A DNA stretch of 64,000 nucleotides from Palsa-465 sp963744755 (GTDB lineage: Bacteria > Actinomycetota > Thermoleophilia > Solirubrobacterales > Solirubrobacteraceae). Made by a program: the position numbers and the translations under genes. Shown here one piece after another: positions 34,310 through 42,102 of the stretch; positions within the stretch are counted from its first letter, which is position 1; each line of letters opens with the position of its first letter. The stretch lies in NCBI GenBank assembly GCA_963744755.1, contig CAVUUS010000001.1, positions 124,001-188,000 on the forward strand. The letters are read 5' to 3'. The notes beneath the pieces are model-generated. The model was not told the DNA's origin. It ran no database searches and saw only the letters and a list, made by a program, of their open reading frames with translations.

Positions 34310-35404
34310 TCAGCCCGTGAAGCCGCTGGTGCTGGTGGGCGGCATCGGGCGAACGTGCCGGTGCTTGGCGCGTGCCGTAGCGAGACGCCTGGCACGTGCC
34401 TTGGCCCGGGCCTTGGCCAGACGCTTGGCGCGTGCCCTGGCCACTGCCTTCTTGTGCTTGTTGCTTGTCGTGTTCTTGGACCCGACCGGGGTGCCTGTCG
34501 TTCCGGTTCCGGTGGTGCCACCCGAGCCGCCGGTGGTGCCACCAGTGCCCCCTGTGGTCCCGCCGGTGCCGCCCGTTCCGCCGGTGCCGCCAGTGCCGCC
34601 GGTGCCGCCGGTGCCACCGGTGCCGCCGGTGCCGCCAGTGCCGCCGCCGGTTGCACAAGCGGAGGTGGTGATCGTGTTGGTGTCGAGATTTACCGCACCG
34701 TTACGGGCCAGCAGGCGGCCGTCCATCGTCATGCCGGTCTTGGCGGTGATCGTGGTCAGCGCCATCACCGTCCCGGCAAAGGTCGAGCCGGTTCCGAGCG
34801 TCGCCGATGCCCCGATCTGCCAGAACACGTTGCACGGCTGCGCGCCGTTGATCATTCTCACATGCGTGGCCGACCCGGTGGTCAGTGAGCTCCCCACCTG
34901 AAAGATGAATACCGAGGCGGGGTTGCCCTGAGCGTTGAGGGTGACATCTCCAGCCGAGAACAACAGCGAGGACGACGCGCTGTAGACGCCCGGAGTGAAG
35001 TTCTGGCCGCTTAGATCGGCGCTGGCCAGCTTGGTCGCGGGCCTGCCGGCGGCGTCGGTGTAGCTCACTACCAGCGCGTTCTTCGCGCTCAGGGACACAC
35101 CGTCGCTGATGTGCGTCGAGCCGAGCGCGTGCGGGGCTCCAGTGATCGACGAGCCCGGATCCAGGCCGAGATCGCCGAACATAGTCGTTGGGCCGGTGTT
35201 CGTCACCGTGGAGCCCGCCAAGACCGAGAAGCTGCCGGCCGAGCCGAGCCCGACCGCGGGCGTCGCTGCCTGGGCGCCGCCGGCCAAGAGCAGGCTCGCC
35301 GCGGCCGCCGAGACGATTCCGGCACCGGCCGTCCTGACACTCGGACGAGCACGACCACTGTCGCTCGATGCGCGGGTCCGCGCGTGCCGCTTGCTGCTCC
35401 GCAT
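34310..35404 (-). CDS. Secreted ice-binding-like (DUF3494) protein with Gly-Thr linker and basic tail
   Basis: The 364-residue protein has a signal peptide ending AGGAQA, then a DUF3494 beta-helix domain (about 40-250) with landmarks GSFSVLAGSTVTNTGPT, GDLGLDPGSSI and NVFWQIGASATLGTGSTF, as in ice-binding and adhesin proteins. A GGT-repeat linker follows (about 255-300), then an Ala/Lys/Arg-rich tail reminiscent of histone H1-like tails. DUF3494 proteins in soil bacteria often serve adhesion rather than freezing tolerance. GAGAGG precedes ATG 35404 by six bases. Confidence 0.85.
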   Translation of the reverse strand: MRSSKRHARTRASSDSGRARPSVRTAGAGIVSAAAASLLLAGGAQAATPAVGLGSAGSFSVLAGSTVTNTGPTTMFGDLGLDPGSSITGAPHALGSTHISDGVSLSAKNALVVSYTDAAGRPATKLASADLSGQNFTPGVYSASSSLLFSAGDVTLNAQGNPASVFIFQVGSSLTTGSATHVRMINGAQPCNVFWQIGASATLGTGSTFAGTVMALTTITAKTGMTMDGRLLARNGAVNLDTNTITTSACATGGGTGGTGGTGGTGGTGGTGGTGGTGGTGGTTGGTGGTTGGSGGTTGTGTTGTPVGSKNTTSNKHKKAVARARAKRLAKARAKARARRLATARAKHRHVRPMPPTSTSGFTG

Positions 35405-35520
35405 GGGAATCCTCTCGTTGCGGCCTGAAGACACCCGATCGGGATAACTGGAGCAGGGCTGGGGAAAGGTCCCCCGCCTCCGATGACCTTAGCCGTGATA
35501 TCGGTCCCTTTTTGTGGTTA
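35405..35520 (-). other. Possible structured leader of the ice-binding-like gene
   Basis: The minus-strand sequence before ATG 35404 contains GCTAAGG, a GGCGGGGGACC/TTTCCCC hairpin, a perfect CCCGATCGGG palindrome and GGCCGCAACG. Single blocks resemble parts of nucleotide second-messenger riboswitches, but I cannot fit a complete known class. It may be only G-rich untranslated sequence. Confidence 0.25.
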
Positions 35521-35601
35521 CTGAAGAGATTGCGGTCCGGCATGGACGGATATCTCCTATGTGTCCTCGAAGATTGCCTAAGCGTCCGCTATGGGCGCGC
35601 C

Positions 35602-36345
35602 TCAGGAGTGGACCGAACCCGGACGCCGCGGTCGACTCCTCGTTGCCCCGGTCCGTCGCCGGACCTGCCGCGTTGATTCGGGCTCGTCGACCTTGACCAA
35701 CGGTGCCGCCGGCAGCGTGGCCAGCTCGCGCCGAGAAGCCACGCCCAGCTTTCGGTAAATGTTGCGGGCGTGGGTCCGGATCGTCTCGACGCCCACCTGC
35801 AGGGCGATCGCGATCTCCATGTTGGAGGAGCCCTGCTGGAGCATCGGCAGTACCTCGGCCTCGCGACGCGTGAGCAGTTGCGGCCCGAGTTGTGACGGAG
35901 CGACCGCCCCACGCGCGGACCGAGGGATGAGCTGGAGTCCGCGCGATGCGAGGTGGATCGCGCTCAGCACGTCACGGGCTTGGGTATCCCAGCCGAGCAA
36001 CGCGCTGGCTCCGAAGGCGAGCGCCTGCGCGTACCCCTCCGGGGTCGCCCGAGAGACGAGGAGAACCAGGCGGACATCCGGATAGTCCTCGGAGAACGCG
36101 CGAACCTCGGCCAGGCTCGCCAGAGCGTCGACGTCGAGAATCGCCACGCGCGGGCGATGCGCGCGGAGGACCACCCCCAGACGATCGTGCTCGACGTCGT
36201 CGGCGACGATTTGCAGGTTCGGATCGCTTTCGATCACCTGATGCAGGCCGCCCGCCAGGAGATCGTCGAAGCGGGCGACGACGACGGTGATCGGTTTGAA
36301 GGCGTGCATTGGCAGTGGCACGCGGGACGCGCCCACCGTCCCCAT
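35602..36345 (-). CDS. LuxR/NarL-family regulator with an atypical receiver
   Basis: This 247-residue protein has a receiver-like N-terminus (residues 18-140) and a LuxR HTH (about 155-215, LTRREAEVLPMLQQGSSNMEIA, TIRTHARNIYRKLGV). The phospho-acceptor Asp is present in VAILDVDAL, but the conserved Lys is absent: the place reads SALLGWDTQ. The acidic pair is shifted. It may therefore work independently of phosphorylation. A start at 36309 (MHAFKPITVVV) is also possible. Three CCTACCC heptamers lie in its upstream gap. Confidence 0.85.
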   Translation of the reverse strand: MGTVGASRVPLPMHAFKPITVVVARFDDLLAGGLHQVIESDPNLQIVADDVEHDRLGVVLRAHRPRVAILDVDALASLAEVRAFSEDYPDVRLVLLVSRATPEGYAQALAFGASALLGWDTQARDVLSAIHLASRGLQLIPRSARGAVAPSQLGPQLLTRREAEVLPMLQQGSSNMEIAIALQVGVETIRTHARNIYRKLGVASRRELATLPAAPLVKVDEPESTRQVRRRTGATRSRPRRPGSVHS

Positions 36346-36376
36346 CGGCAGAACCGGGGCCGAGGGTGAGACCGAC

Positions 36377-36405
36377 CCTACCCGGCCCTACCCCGAAACC
36401 TACCC
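36377..36405. promoter_or_regulatory. Three CCTACCC direct repeats in a divergent gap
   Basis: CCTACCC occurs at 36377-36383, 36387-36393 and 36399-36405, spaced 10 and 12 bases, close to one helical turn. It lies between the LuxR-type regulator and the metallopeptidase gene, so it may be an operator for the regulator. This is inference from spacing only. Confidence 0.3.
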
Positions 36406-36461
36406 CGAAGATCGCTCAGCCGGGGGAGGAATAGGACGGCCCCTTGCCGCATCCTGAAGCC

Positions 36462-37019
36462 ATGAACCGCCTGCTGACCCTGACCTTCCTCACCGCGATC
36501 ATGATTGCCACCATGTCGCTCGGTCAGGCGGCGTCCGCATCGACGCCGCGGAAGGCCAAGATCCAGCCGGCACGCGCTCAGCGCAGCGCGATCGCCTCGG
36601 TCAACAGCCGTAATCCCGTCACCACGGCAACGGCCATCGCCGAGGGCTTCTGGGGAGCCGTGCCTTGCGGGGGACAGGTCAAGCTCGTCGCCAAGAGCCC
36701 GCTGGCTCGCGGTATGGACCCTAGTACCGACGGTTGGGTCACCTTCGACTCCTCACTCGGGGCCGACAACATGTCCGCGCCGGCCGCGACCTACACCAAT
36801 TGCACGATCTCTCTCGCCCGCTGGCAGTGGGGCTCCTGGACCGACATGGAGAGCGACTGGGGCATGTTCTGTCTGACCGTCGTCCACGAGATGGGGCACC
36901 TCCTCGGGCACAAGCACAGCCTGGTGCCGGGCAGCGTCATGGCCCCCGTGTTCACGAGCGATGAAAATGTCCCGAACGTGTGCAACCGGACCTGGTTGCC
37001 GGGCTGGCGCTCCCCGTAA
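36462..37019 (+). CDS. Secreted metzincin-like metallopeptidase
   Basis: This 185-residue protein has a signal peptide (to about residue 26, ending ASAS) and a zinc site VVHEMGHLLGHKHS that matches HExxHxxGxxH of matrixin-type metzincins, followed by a Met in PGSVMAP as Met-turn. The fold is short, lacking obvious accessory domains. Paired cysteines (VPCGG, NCTIS, MFCLT, NVCNR) suggest disulfides. ATG 36462 is favoured over an upstream TTG. Confidence 0.88.
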   Translation: MNRLLTLTFLTAIMIATMSLGQAASASTPRKAKIQPARAQRSAIASVNSRNPVTTATAIAEGFWGAVPCGGQVKLVAKSPLARGMDPSTDGWVTFDSSLGADNMSAPAATYTNCTISLARWQWGSWTDMESDWGMFCLTVVHEMGHLLGHKHSLVPGSVMAPVFTSDENVPNVCNRTWLPGWRSP

Positions 37020-37126
37020 GCCAACGGCTCGCGCCTGAATCCTGGCCGTTGCGGCCCTTCTGGTCCTCGCGGCTGTGGCCATGGCAACGGCGGTTACTGA
37101 CCGGCCGAACCCGTAAGGTTTGTCCC

Positions 37127-37558
37127 GTGGCGCGGTTCAGCCAGAACACGAAGATAGCTGCGCTCAAGGCGTCGCCGCTCTTCGAAGGCCTGTCCCGCAA
37201 ACAACTGGCCGAGCTCGCCCGGCTGACCGATGACCTGGACGTCCCGGCGGGCAGAGTGCTCTGCCACGAGGGCGAGCGAGGCCGTGAGTTCTTCGTGATC
37301 ATCGATGGTGAGGCCACCGTCACCCGGGGCGGCAAAACGCTGGCGGGGATCGGCGGCGGCGATTTCTTCGGCGAGATCGCGTTGCTCGAGCGTGTGGTGC
37401 GGACGGCGACAGTCACCGCCGTGACCCCGCTGCGCTTCTTCGTGGTCAGCGATCAGGCGTTCCAGTCCGTCCTGGACACGGATCCCAGCATCGAGCGCAA
37501 AGTGCTGCGCACGCTGGTGCGGCGCCTGGTGCCGATGTCCGGAGACCCTGTGACGTGA
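37127..37558 (+). CDS. Cyclic nucleotide-binding domain protein
   Basis: The 143-residue protein is a stand-alone cNMP-binding domain: LFEGLSRKQLAELARL, the beta-barrel GREFFVIIDGEATVTR, and a phosphate cassette FFGEIALLERVVRTATVTA in which Glu and Arg are kept. No helix-turn-helix or kinase follows, so it would act through a partner. GTG 37127 starts the conserved part. A longer frame to 36980 overlaps the peptidase gene and is unlikely. Confidence 0.85.
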   Translation: MARFSQNTKIAALKASPLFEGLSRKQLAELARLTDDLDVPAGRVLCHEGERGREFFVIIDGEATVTRGGKTLAGIGGGDFFGEIALLERVVRTATVTAVTPLRFFVVSDQAFQSVLDTDPSIERKVLRTLVRRLVPMSGDPVT

Positions 37559-37592
37559 CGTAGTTGCCGCATCCTTCGGGCCGACCCCGGCG

Positions 37593-38144
37593 CTAGCCGA
37601 TGCGCTTTGCGGGGCTTCTGAATCCGGTGTGGCTGTCGGTGATCGCGTCGAGCTCATCGATCAGGCCTCGTGCCGATCGAGGAACGTCCCGCTGCTGAAG
37701 CCGCCAGCTGTGCGCCGCGATTGAGATCCAGTAGATGTAGAAGCCTGGGTTGCAGCACGTGGTGTTGCGTAGCCGGCTACCTCGGAGCAGGTTCCGTAAG
37801 CGATGCAGCTCGGCCGGCGGCAGCGTGAACACCTGCTTGTGCTGTCCCTGGGGACCGCCCAGCGTGATCAGGGCCTCGGCCCTCCCGTCCTTGTCCACCG
37901 TGAGCTGACTGGCCACCGGGTCGAACCCGAGCGCGCGCTTGAAGAACACCAGCAGACGCGCCGGTTCGGTCGATGGCTCGGGGAGGCCGGAAGAATTATT
38001 GCCGTGGCCCGCCGCAACGCTCCGCGCCGTCGTATGCAGCGTGCGGGCAACCGGCGCGTGAGGCGGAGAGTGCTGACTCCCGCACCCCGCCACCAGAACG
38101 CTGGCGGCGATCGGTAGAGCGCGGCGACGCATCATTGGATGCAT
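37593..38144 (-). CDS. Putative lipoprotein, unknown function
   Basis: The N-terminus MRRRALPIAASVLVAGCGS carries a lipobox (LVAGC), so the protein is probably lipid-anchored outside the membrane. The mature part (about 165 residues) has no domain I recognise. It contains a CC pair (NTTCCNPGFYIYW) and ends basic. The start could also be ATG at residue 4 or 5. It is convergent with the cNMP-binding gene. Confidence 0.7.
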   Translation of the reverse strand: MHPMMRRRALPIAASVLVAGCGSQHSPPHAPVARTLHTTARSVAAGHGNNSSGLPEPSTEPARLLVFFKRALGFDPVASQLTVDKDGRAEALITLGGPQGQHKQVFTLPPAELHRLRNLLRGSRLRNTTCCNPGFYIYWISIAAHSWRLQQRDVPRSARGLIDELDAITDSHTGFRSPAKRIG

Positions 38145-38228
38145 GCTAACCGAAAGATCCTCTTCCACCGGTTAGGGTACGGACCAGTTGCCTCCGGCCG
38201 TCTTTGCCTACCATGGCCCCGATCGCTG

Positions 38229-38858
38229 ATGCCAGAGCACTACGTCGTCGTCGAAGGCCTCACCCTGCCGGCTCGGCTCGGCGGCGATCCCGCGCTTGAC
38301 TTCTGCAACACGCTGGCCGGCTGGGACGGGCAGGCGCAGAAGGAGTATCTCCAGAGTTACGAGCACCTGGCGGTGTGGGCCGGCTTTGCCGGTGTGCTGA
38401 CTCCAGCCCGCGCGGCGTCGCTGCGAGATCAGGCCGATCGCCGGGCCAAGGCGGCCCGCGAGCGGCTGCAAGAGGCGAAAGCCGTGCGGGGGCGGATGTA
38501 CGCGGCCCTGCTCCGCCCCGACGATGCTCTCGCGTTTGCGGCGCTTGCCGGGGACGTCCGCGTTGCCGCCGGCCGGATGCGCTTGGCCCGTGCCGACGGC
38601 AACGTCCAGTGGGAGATCGAATCGAGCGCCGGATTGGCGGCGCCTACGCTGGCGGCCGTATGGTCAGCCGGCCAACTGCTGCTCTCGCCCGATGGGGAGC
38701 GGGTCCGCGCCTGCCCGGGCCCCGGTTGCGGCTGGCTCTTCCTGGACCGCACGGGTCGTCGTCGCTGGTGCACGATGGCGACCTGCGGCAACCGGGCCAA
38801 GGCCAGGCGCTTCGCCACTCGACGACGGGATCCCGGGGCACAGGAGGACCGCTCGTGA
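38229..38858 (+). CDS. CGNR zinc-finger (ABATE domain) protein
   Basis: This 209-residue protein has an N-terminal ABATE-like helical domain (GGDPALDFCNTLAGW) and a C-terminal CGNR zinc finger, CPGPGCGWLFLD followed by WCTMATCGNRAKARRF, with four cysteines. Such proteins are probable DNA-binding stress or metabolite regulators in actinobacteria. It is followed by tandem repeats at 38920 and a convergent methyltransferase gene. Confidence 0.9.
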   Translation: MPEHYVVVEGLTLPARLGGDPALDFCNTLAGWDGQAQKEYLQSYEHLAVWAGFAGVLTPARAASLRDQADRRAKAARERLQEAKAVRGRMYAALLRPDDALAFAALAGDVRVAAGRMRLARADGNVQWEIESSAGLAAPTLAAVWSAGQLLLSPDGERVRACPGPGCGWLFLDRTGRRRWCTMATCGNRAKARRFATRRRDPGAQEDRS

Positions 38859-38919
38859 TGGTGGCTCAGCCGCTCGGCTGATTGGTCAACCCCGGCCGGG
38901 GCGGCGGCGATCCGCCCGG

Positions 38920-39002
38920 TATGACCGCCGACTCAGCGCTGGCCGGCCGGTAGAGCGCCAACTCAGCGCTGGCCGGCCGGTATGACCGCCGACTCAGCGC
39001 TG
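38920..39002. repeat. 31-bp tandem repeat, three copies, at the methyltransferase stop
   Basis: Copies start at 38920, 38951 and 38981, each with ACTCAGCGCTGG followed, in the first two, by CCGGCCGG. The third copy contains the real stop codon (38994-38996) of the methyltransferase, so the gene's own 3' end appears to be the template. Confidence 0.85.
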
Positions 39003-39767
39003 GATCTCGATGACGCGGTACGGACTGGTGACCAGGAACCCATCCGGGTCTTCGTTGCCCTCGCGGAGCGCCGCGAGCGCCTGTGCCCGCACCGCGGGGT
39101 AGGCGTCGCTGCGTTCGAACAGGGGTCGTGAGGCCACGCTCATCGGGTGAGACCGCTGGTTGGCGTCGAAGTAGGCTTCGGGAGACGAGCCCGTGATCCG
39201 CAACTCGCCGTCGCGGAAGGTGGCCTCCACGCCGTTGCGCCGGGCCAGGTCTTCGACCGCGGACTGGTCGTGCCACGGGAACCGGGCCGGCCCGGGGCCG
39301 GTGAGCTCCGCCATGGCGCGGACGAATATGCCGACCATCGCGTCGATCGGCCCGGCCGGCACCCACACCGAGATCAGCCCGCGGCCGCCCGGCGCCAGCA
39401 CCCGGATCAGCTCGGCGAACGCCCGCTCGGCGTCCGGGGCGAAGATCAGCCCGAACACGGACAGCGCTACGTCGAAGGCGCCGTCGGCGAACGGAAGTGC
39501 CGCCACGTCGCCGACCACGAACGAGGCCTCGAGGCCGGCCGAGGCAGCGCGGTGCTCGGCCACGGCAATCAGCCGCGAGGCCGCGTCGATCCCGGTCACT
39601 GCCGCACCGGCCCGCGCCGCCAGCAGCGCCGCATTACCCGTGCCGGTGGCCAGATCCAGCACGCGCTGGCCTGGCTCGAGCATGGCCAGGGACACCACGT
39701 GCTCGGCCACGGGCGCCAACTCCGCCGCCGTACGCTCGTACTCGCCGAGGCTCCAGTCGATCATCAC
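38994..39767 (-). CDS. UbiE-like SAM methyltransferase
   Basis: The 257-residue class I methyltransferase has motif I VLDLATGTGNAALLAARAG, acidic TGIDAA, GDVAALPFADGAFDVAL and LAPGGRGLISVW, typical of UbiE/COQ5-type C-methyltransferases. The substrate is unknown. It lies 37 bases downstream of the CarH-like regulator gene on the same strand, so both may be one transcript under light/B12 control. Confidence 0.87.
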   Translation of the reverse strand: MMIDWSLGEYERTAAELAPVAEHVVSLAMLEPGQRVLDLATGTGNAALLAARAGAAVTGIDAASRLIAVAEHRAASAGLEASFVVGDVAALPFADGAFDVALSVFGLIFAPDAERAFAELIRVLAPGGRGLISVWVPAGPIDAMVGIFVRAMAELTGPGPARFPWHDQSAVEDLARRNGVEATFRDGELRITGSSPEAYFDANQRSHPMSVASRPLFERSDAYPAVRAQALAALREGNEDPDGFLVTSPYRVIEIQR

Positions 39768-39804
39768 CGACCCCCTTCGCGGTCAACGTCTACAGCGCCT
39801 GAGG

Positions 39805-40695
39805 CTATCGGCTCCGAGCCAGAGCGCGCGGGAGCGCGGCGGTCGCGATCGAGCGCGCGGCGGTGATCGGATCGTCACGGAGATGATCGGCGTGGCAGCG
39901 CGCGGCAAGCTCGGTGTCGGCGCCCGCCCCGCCGAGCCCGAGCCGCCAGCGTCGGGACAGATCGCGCAGTCGCGAGACGTCGGGATCAAGGGCTCCGGGT
40001 CGGTACGTGCTGATGACGATCAGATCCGGGTCGGTTTGCGTGGCCGCCGAGTCCACCATCTCGACCGGAGTGTCGGAGCCGAGATAGGTGACCCGCCAGC
40101 CGAGCTTGTGCAGGGCGATGCCGAACGCGATCAGCGCGAGGTTGTGCTGATCGGCGGGGGCACAGGCCAGCAGCACGCGCGGTCCCAGGCCCCGGTCCCA
40201 GCCGCGGGCCAGCGCGAGGAGACGAGAGTGCACGAAGTTGCTGGCGAAGTGCTCCTGAGCGACGGTCATGTGCTCGGCCGCCCATCGATCCCCGACATCA
40301 CGCAGGTAAGGGAGCAGAACGTCACCGATCACCGCCAGCGTCGAATACTCGCCCAGCAGAGACTGCAACGCCGCCTCGGCCGAGCTCTCGTCGAAAACGT
40401 CGAGGGCGGCTCGCATCCTCGCCGCGGAGCGCCGCGCGTCGTCGTCTGGCACCGCCGGACCCTGCCCGGGGCGGAGGGTGAGGGAGGCCGTCATCGTGAG
40501 CTCTGCGGCTTGCGCGGCCGGGACATGCTGGCTGAGGTGGTGCTTCATCAGGCGAATCCTGGCCTCGTCGAGCGAGGAATACAGGCGAGCGTTGCCGATG
40601 CTTCGCCGTGGCTGCAGCAGTCCGTAACGACGCTCCCACACCCGCAAGGTGTCGGCGCTGACTCCGACGCGACGGCTCAGCTCGCTGATGCGCAT
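39805..40695 (-). CDS. CarH-like MerR regulator with B12-binding domain
   Basis: Residues 1-70 form a MerR DNA-binding domain (MRISELSRRVGVSADTLRVWERRYGLL) and 90-290 a cobalamin-binding region. The helical cap has Trp and EH in WAAEHMTVAQEH, matching the W-x9-EH motif of adenosylcobalamin photoreceptors. The Rossmann part has ADQHNLAL with the candidate lower-ligand His, although the usual Gly three residues after is Ala. CarH proteins repress in the dark and release DNA in light when Co-C breaks. ATG 40695 is chosen over an upstream TTG at 40719. Confidence 0.88.
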   Translation of the reverse strand: MRISELSRRVGVSADTLRVWERRYGLLQPRRSIGNARLYSSLDEARIRLMKHHLSQHVPAAQAAELTMTASLTLRPGQGPAVPDDDARRSAARMRAALDVFDESSAEAALQSLLGEYSTLAVIGDVLLPYLRDVGDRWAAEHMTVAQEHFASNFVHSRLLALARGWDRGLGPRVLLACAPADQHNLALIAFGIALHKLGWRVTYLGSDTPVEMVDSAATQTDPDLIVISTYRPGALDPDVSRLRDLSRRWRLGLGGAGADTELAARCHADHLRDDPITAARSIATAALPRALARSR

Positions 40696-40799
40696 CCATG
40701 CGGCGCTGGGAGGGGGCAACTCAGGGACTCGGAGAGATGGACGAAGGGACTCGCCCTCACAGGCTTCCCACCCCCCGTGAAGCGAAACCGACCGAGGGG

Positions 40800-40818
40800 T
40801 TGGACAAGCCTTGGACAG
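40800..40818 (+). promoter_or_regulatory. Two 11-bp direct repeats, candidate CarH operator
   Basis: TTGGACAA (40800-40807) and TTGGACAG (40811-40818) are spaced exactly 11 bases and fit the nTnnACAn half-site known for CarH. A third, weak copy would start at 40822 (TTTTGCGG). The site lies in the 343-base divergent gap (40696-41038) between the CarH-like gene and the holin-like operon, which otherwise shows no gene. Confidence 0.45.
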
Positions 40819-41038
40819 CTCTTTTGCGGACCGGGTCCCCGGGTAGTCCCACTCCGCGCGATCGCGGCCGCGCGGACCCCGGACCAGTCGCGACTGCGAG
40901 CCCGGCCCCCGACTAAACGGGTGTTCGAGTTCCCGGCAAATCCAGAACGGAGACTAGGAAGGTTGGACGTGCGACACAGGATCTGGCGTTCGCGCCGGCG
41001 GGACGACCCGTCCGCGCCAAGACTTACCGGAGGCAGTG

Positions 41039-41440
41039 ATGGCTGAATCTGATCGACCCCTGGCGGAGTTGCTGCAGGAGTTCTCCCAGCAGACCACGAC
41101 GCTGCTGCGCAGCGAACTGGAGCTGGCCAAGCTCGAGATGACCGACAAGGGCAAACGTGCCGGCATCGGCGCCGGGATGTTCGGCGCGGCCGGAGTGCTC
41201 GGCCTCTACGCCGTCGGCGCCCTGACCGCCTGTCTGATCCTGGCGCTGGCCACCGCGATGACCGGCTGGGTGGCGGCGCTGATCGTCGCGGCCGTCTACG
41301 GCGCGGTCGCCGGCGTGCTCGCACTGATGGGCAGGACGAAGGTCCAGCAGGCGGTTCCGCCTGTACCCGAGCAGGCAACCGAGAGCGTGAAGGAGGACGT
41401 GCAATGGACGAAGAGCAGAGCGAGCCAGGCCAGGAGCTGA
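41039..41440 (+). CDS. Holin-X/DUF1469 family membrane protein
   Basis: The 133-residue protein has an N-terminal amphipathic helix (ELLQEFSQQTTTLLRSELELAKLEM), then two transmembrane segments (about 48-70 and 78-100), as in the actinobacterial putative holin superfamily (DUF1469). Despite the name these are chromosomal membrane proteins, not phage lysis genes. GGAGG precedes ATG 41039 by five bases. It overlaps the next gene by 37 bases. Confidence 0.87.
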   Translation: MAESDRPLAELLQEFSQQTTTLLRSELELAKLEMTDKGKRAGIGAGMFGAAGVLGLYAVGALTACLILALATAMTGWVAALIVAAVYGAVAGVLALMGRTKVQQAVPPVPEQATESVKEDVQWTKSRASQARS

Positions 41441-41805
41441 CCGCGACCGAGGAGGGCAACGGAGCCGAGGAGCGCACGCCCGACCAGGTTCGTCACGAGA
41501 TCGAGCAGACCCGCCAAGAGCTCGGCGACACCGTCGCCGCCTTGGCCGAGAAGACCGATGTCAAGGGTCAGGCCAAGAAGGCTGTGGACACGGCCAAGCA
41601 GAACCTGACCGGCAAGGCGTCCGAGATCAAGGAGACGGTGACCGGAGCGAAGGACGATTTCGTCTCCTCGGCCCGCGAGGCGACGCCCGACTCGGCGCTG
41701 GACGCACGTCAGAGGCTCGGCGGGCTGGTCCGGAGCAACCCCGTGCCGTTCGCCGCGCTGGGTGCCTTCGGATTAGGGGTGCTGGTGGGAAGGCGCAGAG
41801 CATGA
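41404..41805 (+). CDS. DUF3618 domain protein
   Basis: The 133-residue protein has the DUF3618 signature RTPDQVRHEIEQTRQELGDTV, a middle amphipathic/coiled region and a C-terminal membrane segment (FAALGAFGLGVLVGRRRA). These proteins commonly follow DUF1469 genes in actinobacteria and may form a membrane-associated scaffold. It overlaps the next gene as ATGA. Confidence 0.88.
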   Translation: MDEEQSEPGQELTATEEGNGAEERTPDQVRHEIEQTRQELGDTVAALAEKTDVKGQAKKAVDTAKQNLTGKASEIKETVTGAKDDFVSSAREATPDSALDARQRLGGLVRSNPVPFAALGAFGLGVLVGRRRA

Positions 41806-42056
41806 GTCTGTTGTTCAAGCCATTCGGAATCCTCAGCGGTGTGCTGGGCGGGATCGTGGGCAAGAAGATGTTCGACCGGGCCTGGGGTCTGATCGACGAG
41901 CACGGACCACCCGAGCCGCACGATCGGGGGGTCAGGCTGGGCAAGCTCGCCGCCGCCCTGGCGCTGCAAGGGGCGCTTTCTCAGGTGATCCGGGGGCTTG
42001 CCGACCACGGCACCCGGCGCGGGTTCTCCGCATTGACGGGTGAATGGCCGGAATGA
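41802..42056 (+). CDS. DUF4235 membrane protein
   Basis: This 84-residue protein matches DUF4235: LFKPFGILSGVLGGIVGKKMF, KLAAALALQGALSQVIRGLADHG. Two hydrophobic segments are present. Its position after DUF1469 and DUF3618 is the usual actinobacterial order. Function unknown. Confidence 0.86.
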   Translation: MSLLFKPFGILSGVLGGIVGKKMFDRAWGLIDEHGPPEPHDRGVRLGKLAAALALQGALSQVIRGLADHGTRRGFSALTGEWPE

Positions 42057-42102
42057 TCGGGGGGGCCCGACGACCGACCCGGCGGCACTCAAGGAGGAAC
42101 AG

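Noticed and set aside
41039..42056. Phage holin and prophage remnant
   Set aside because: The DUF1469-DUF3618-DUF4235-YihY order is chromosomal in actinobacteria and no other phage gene is present.
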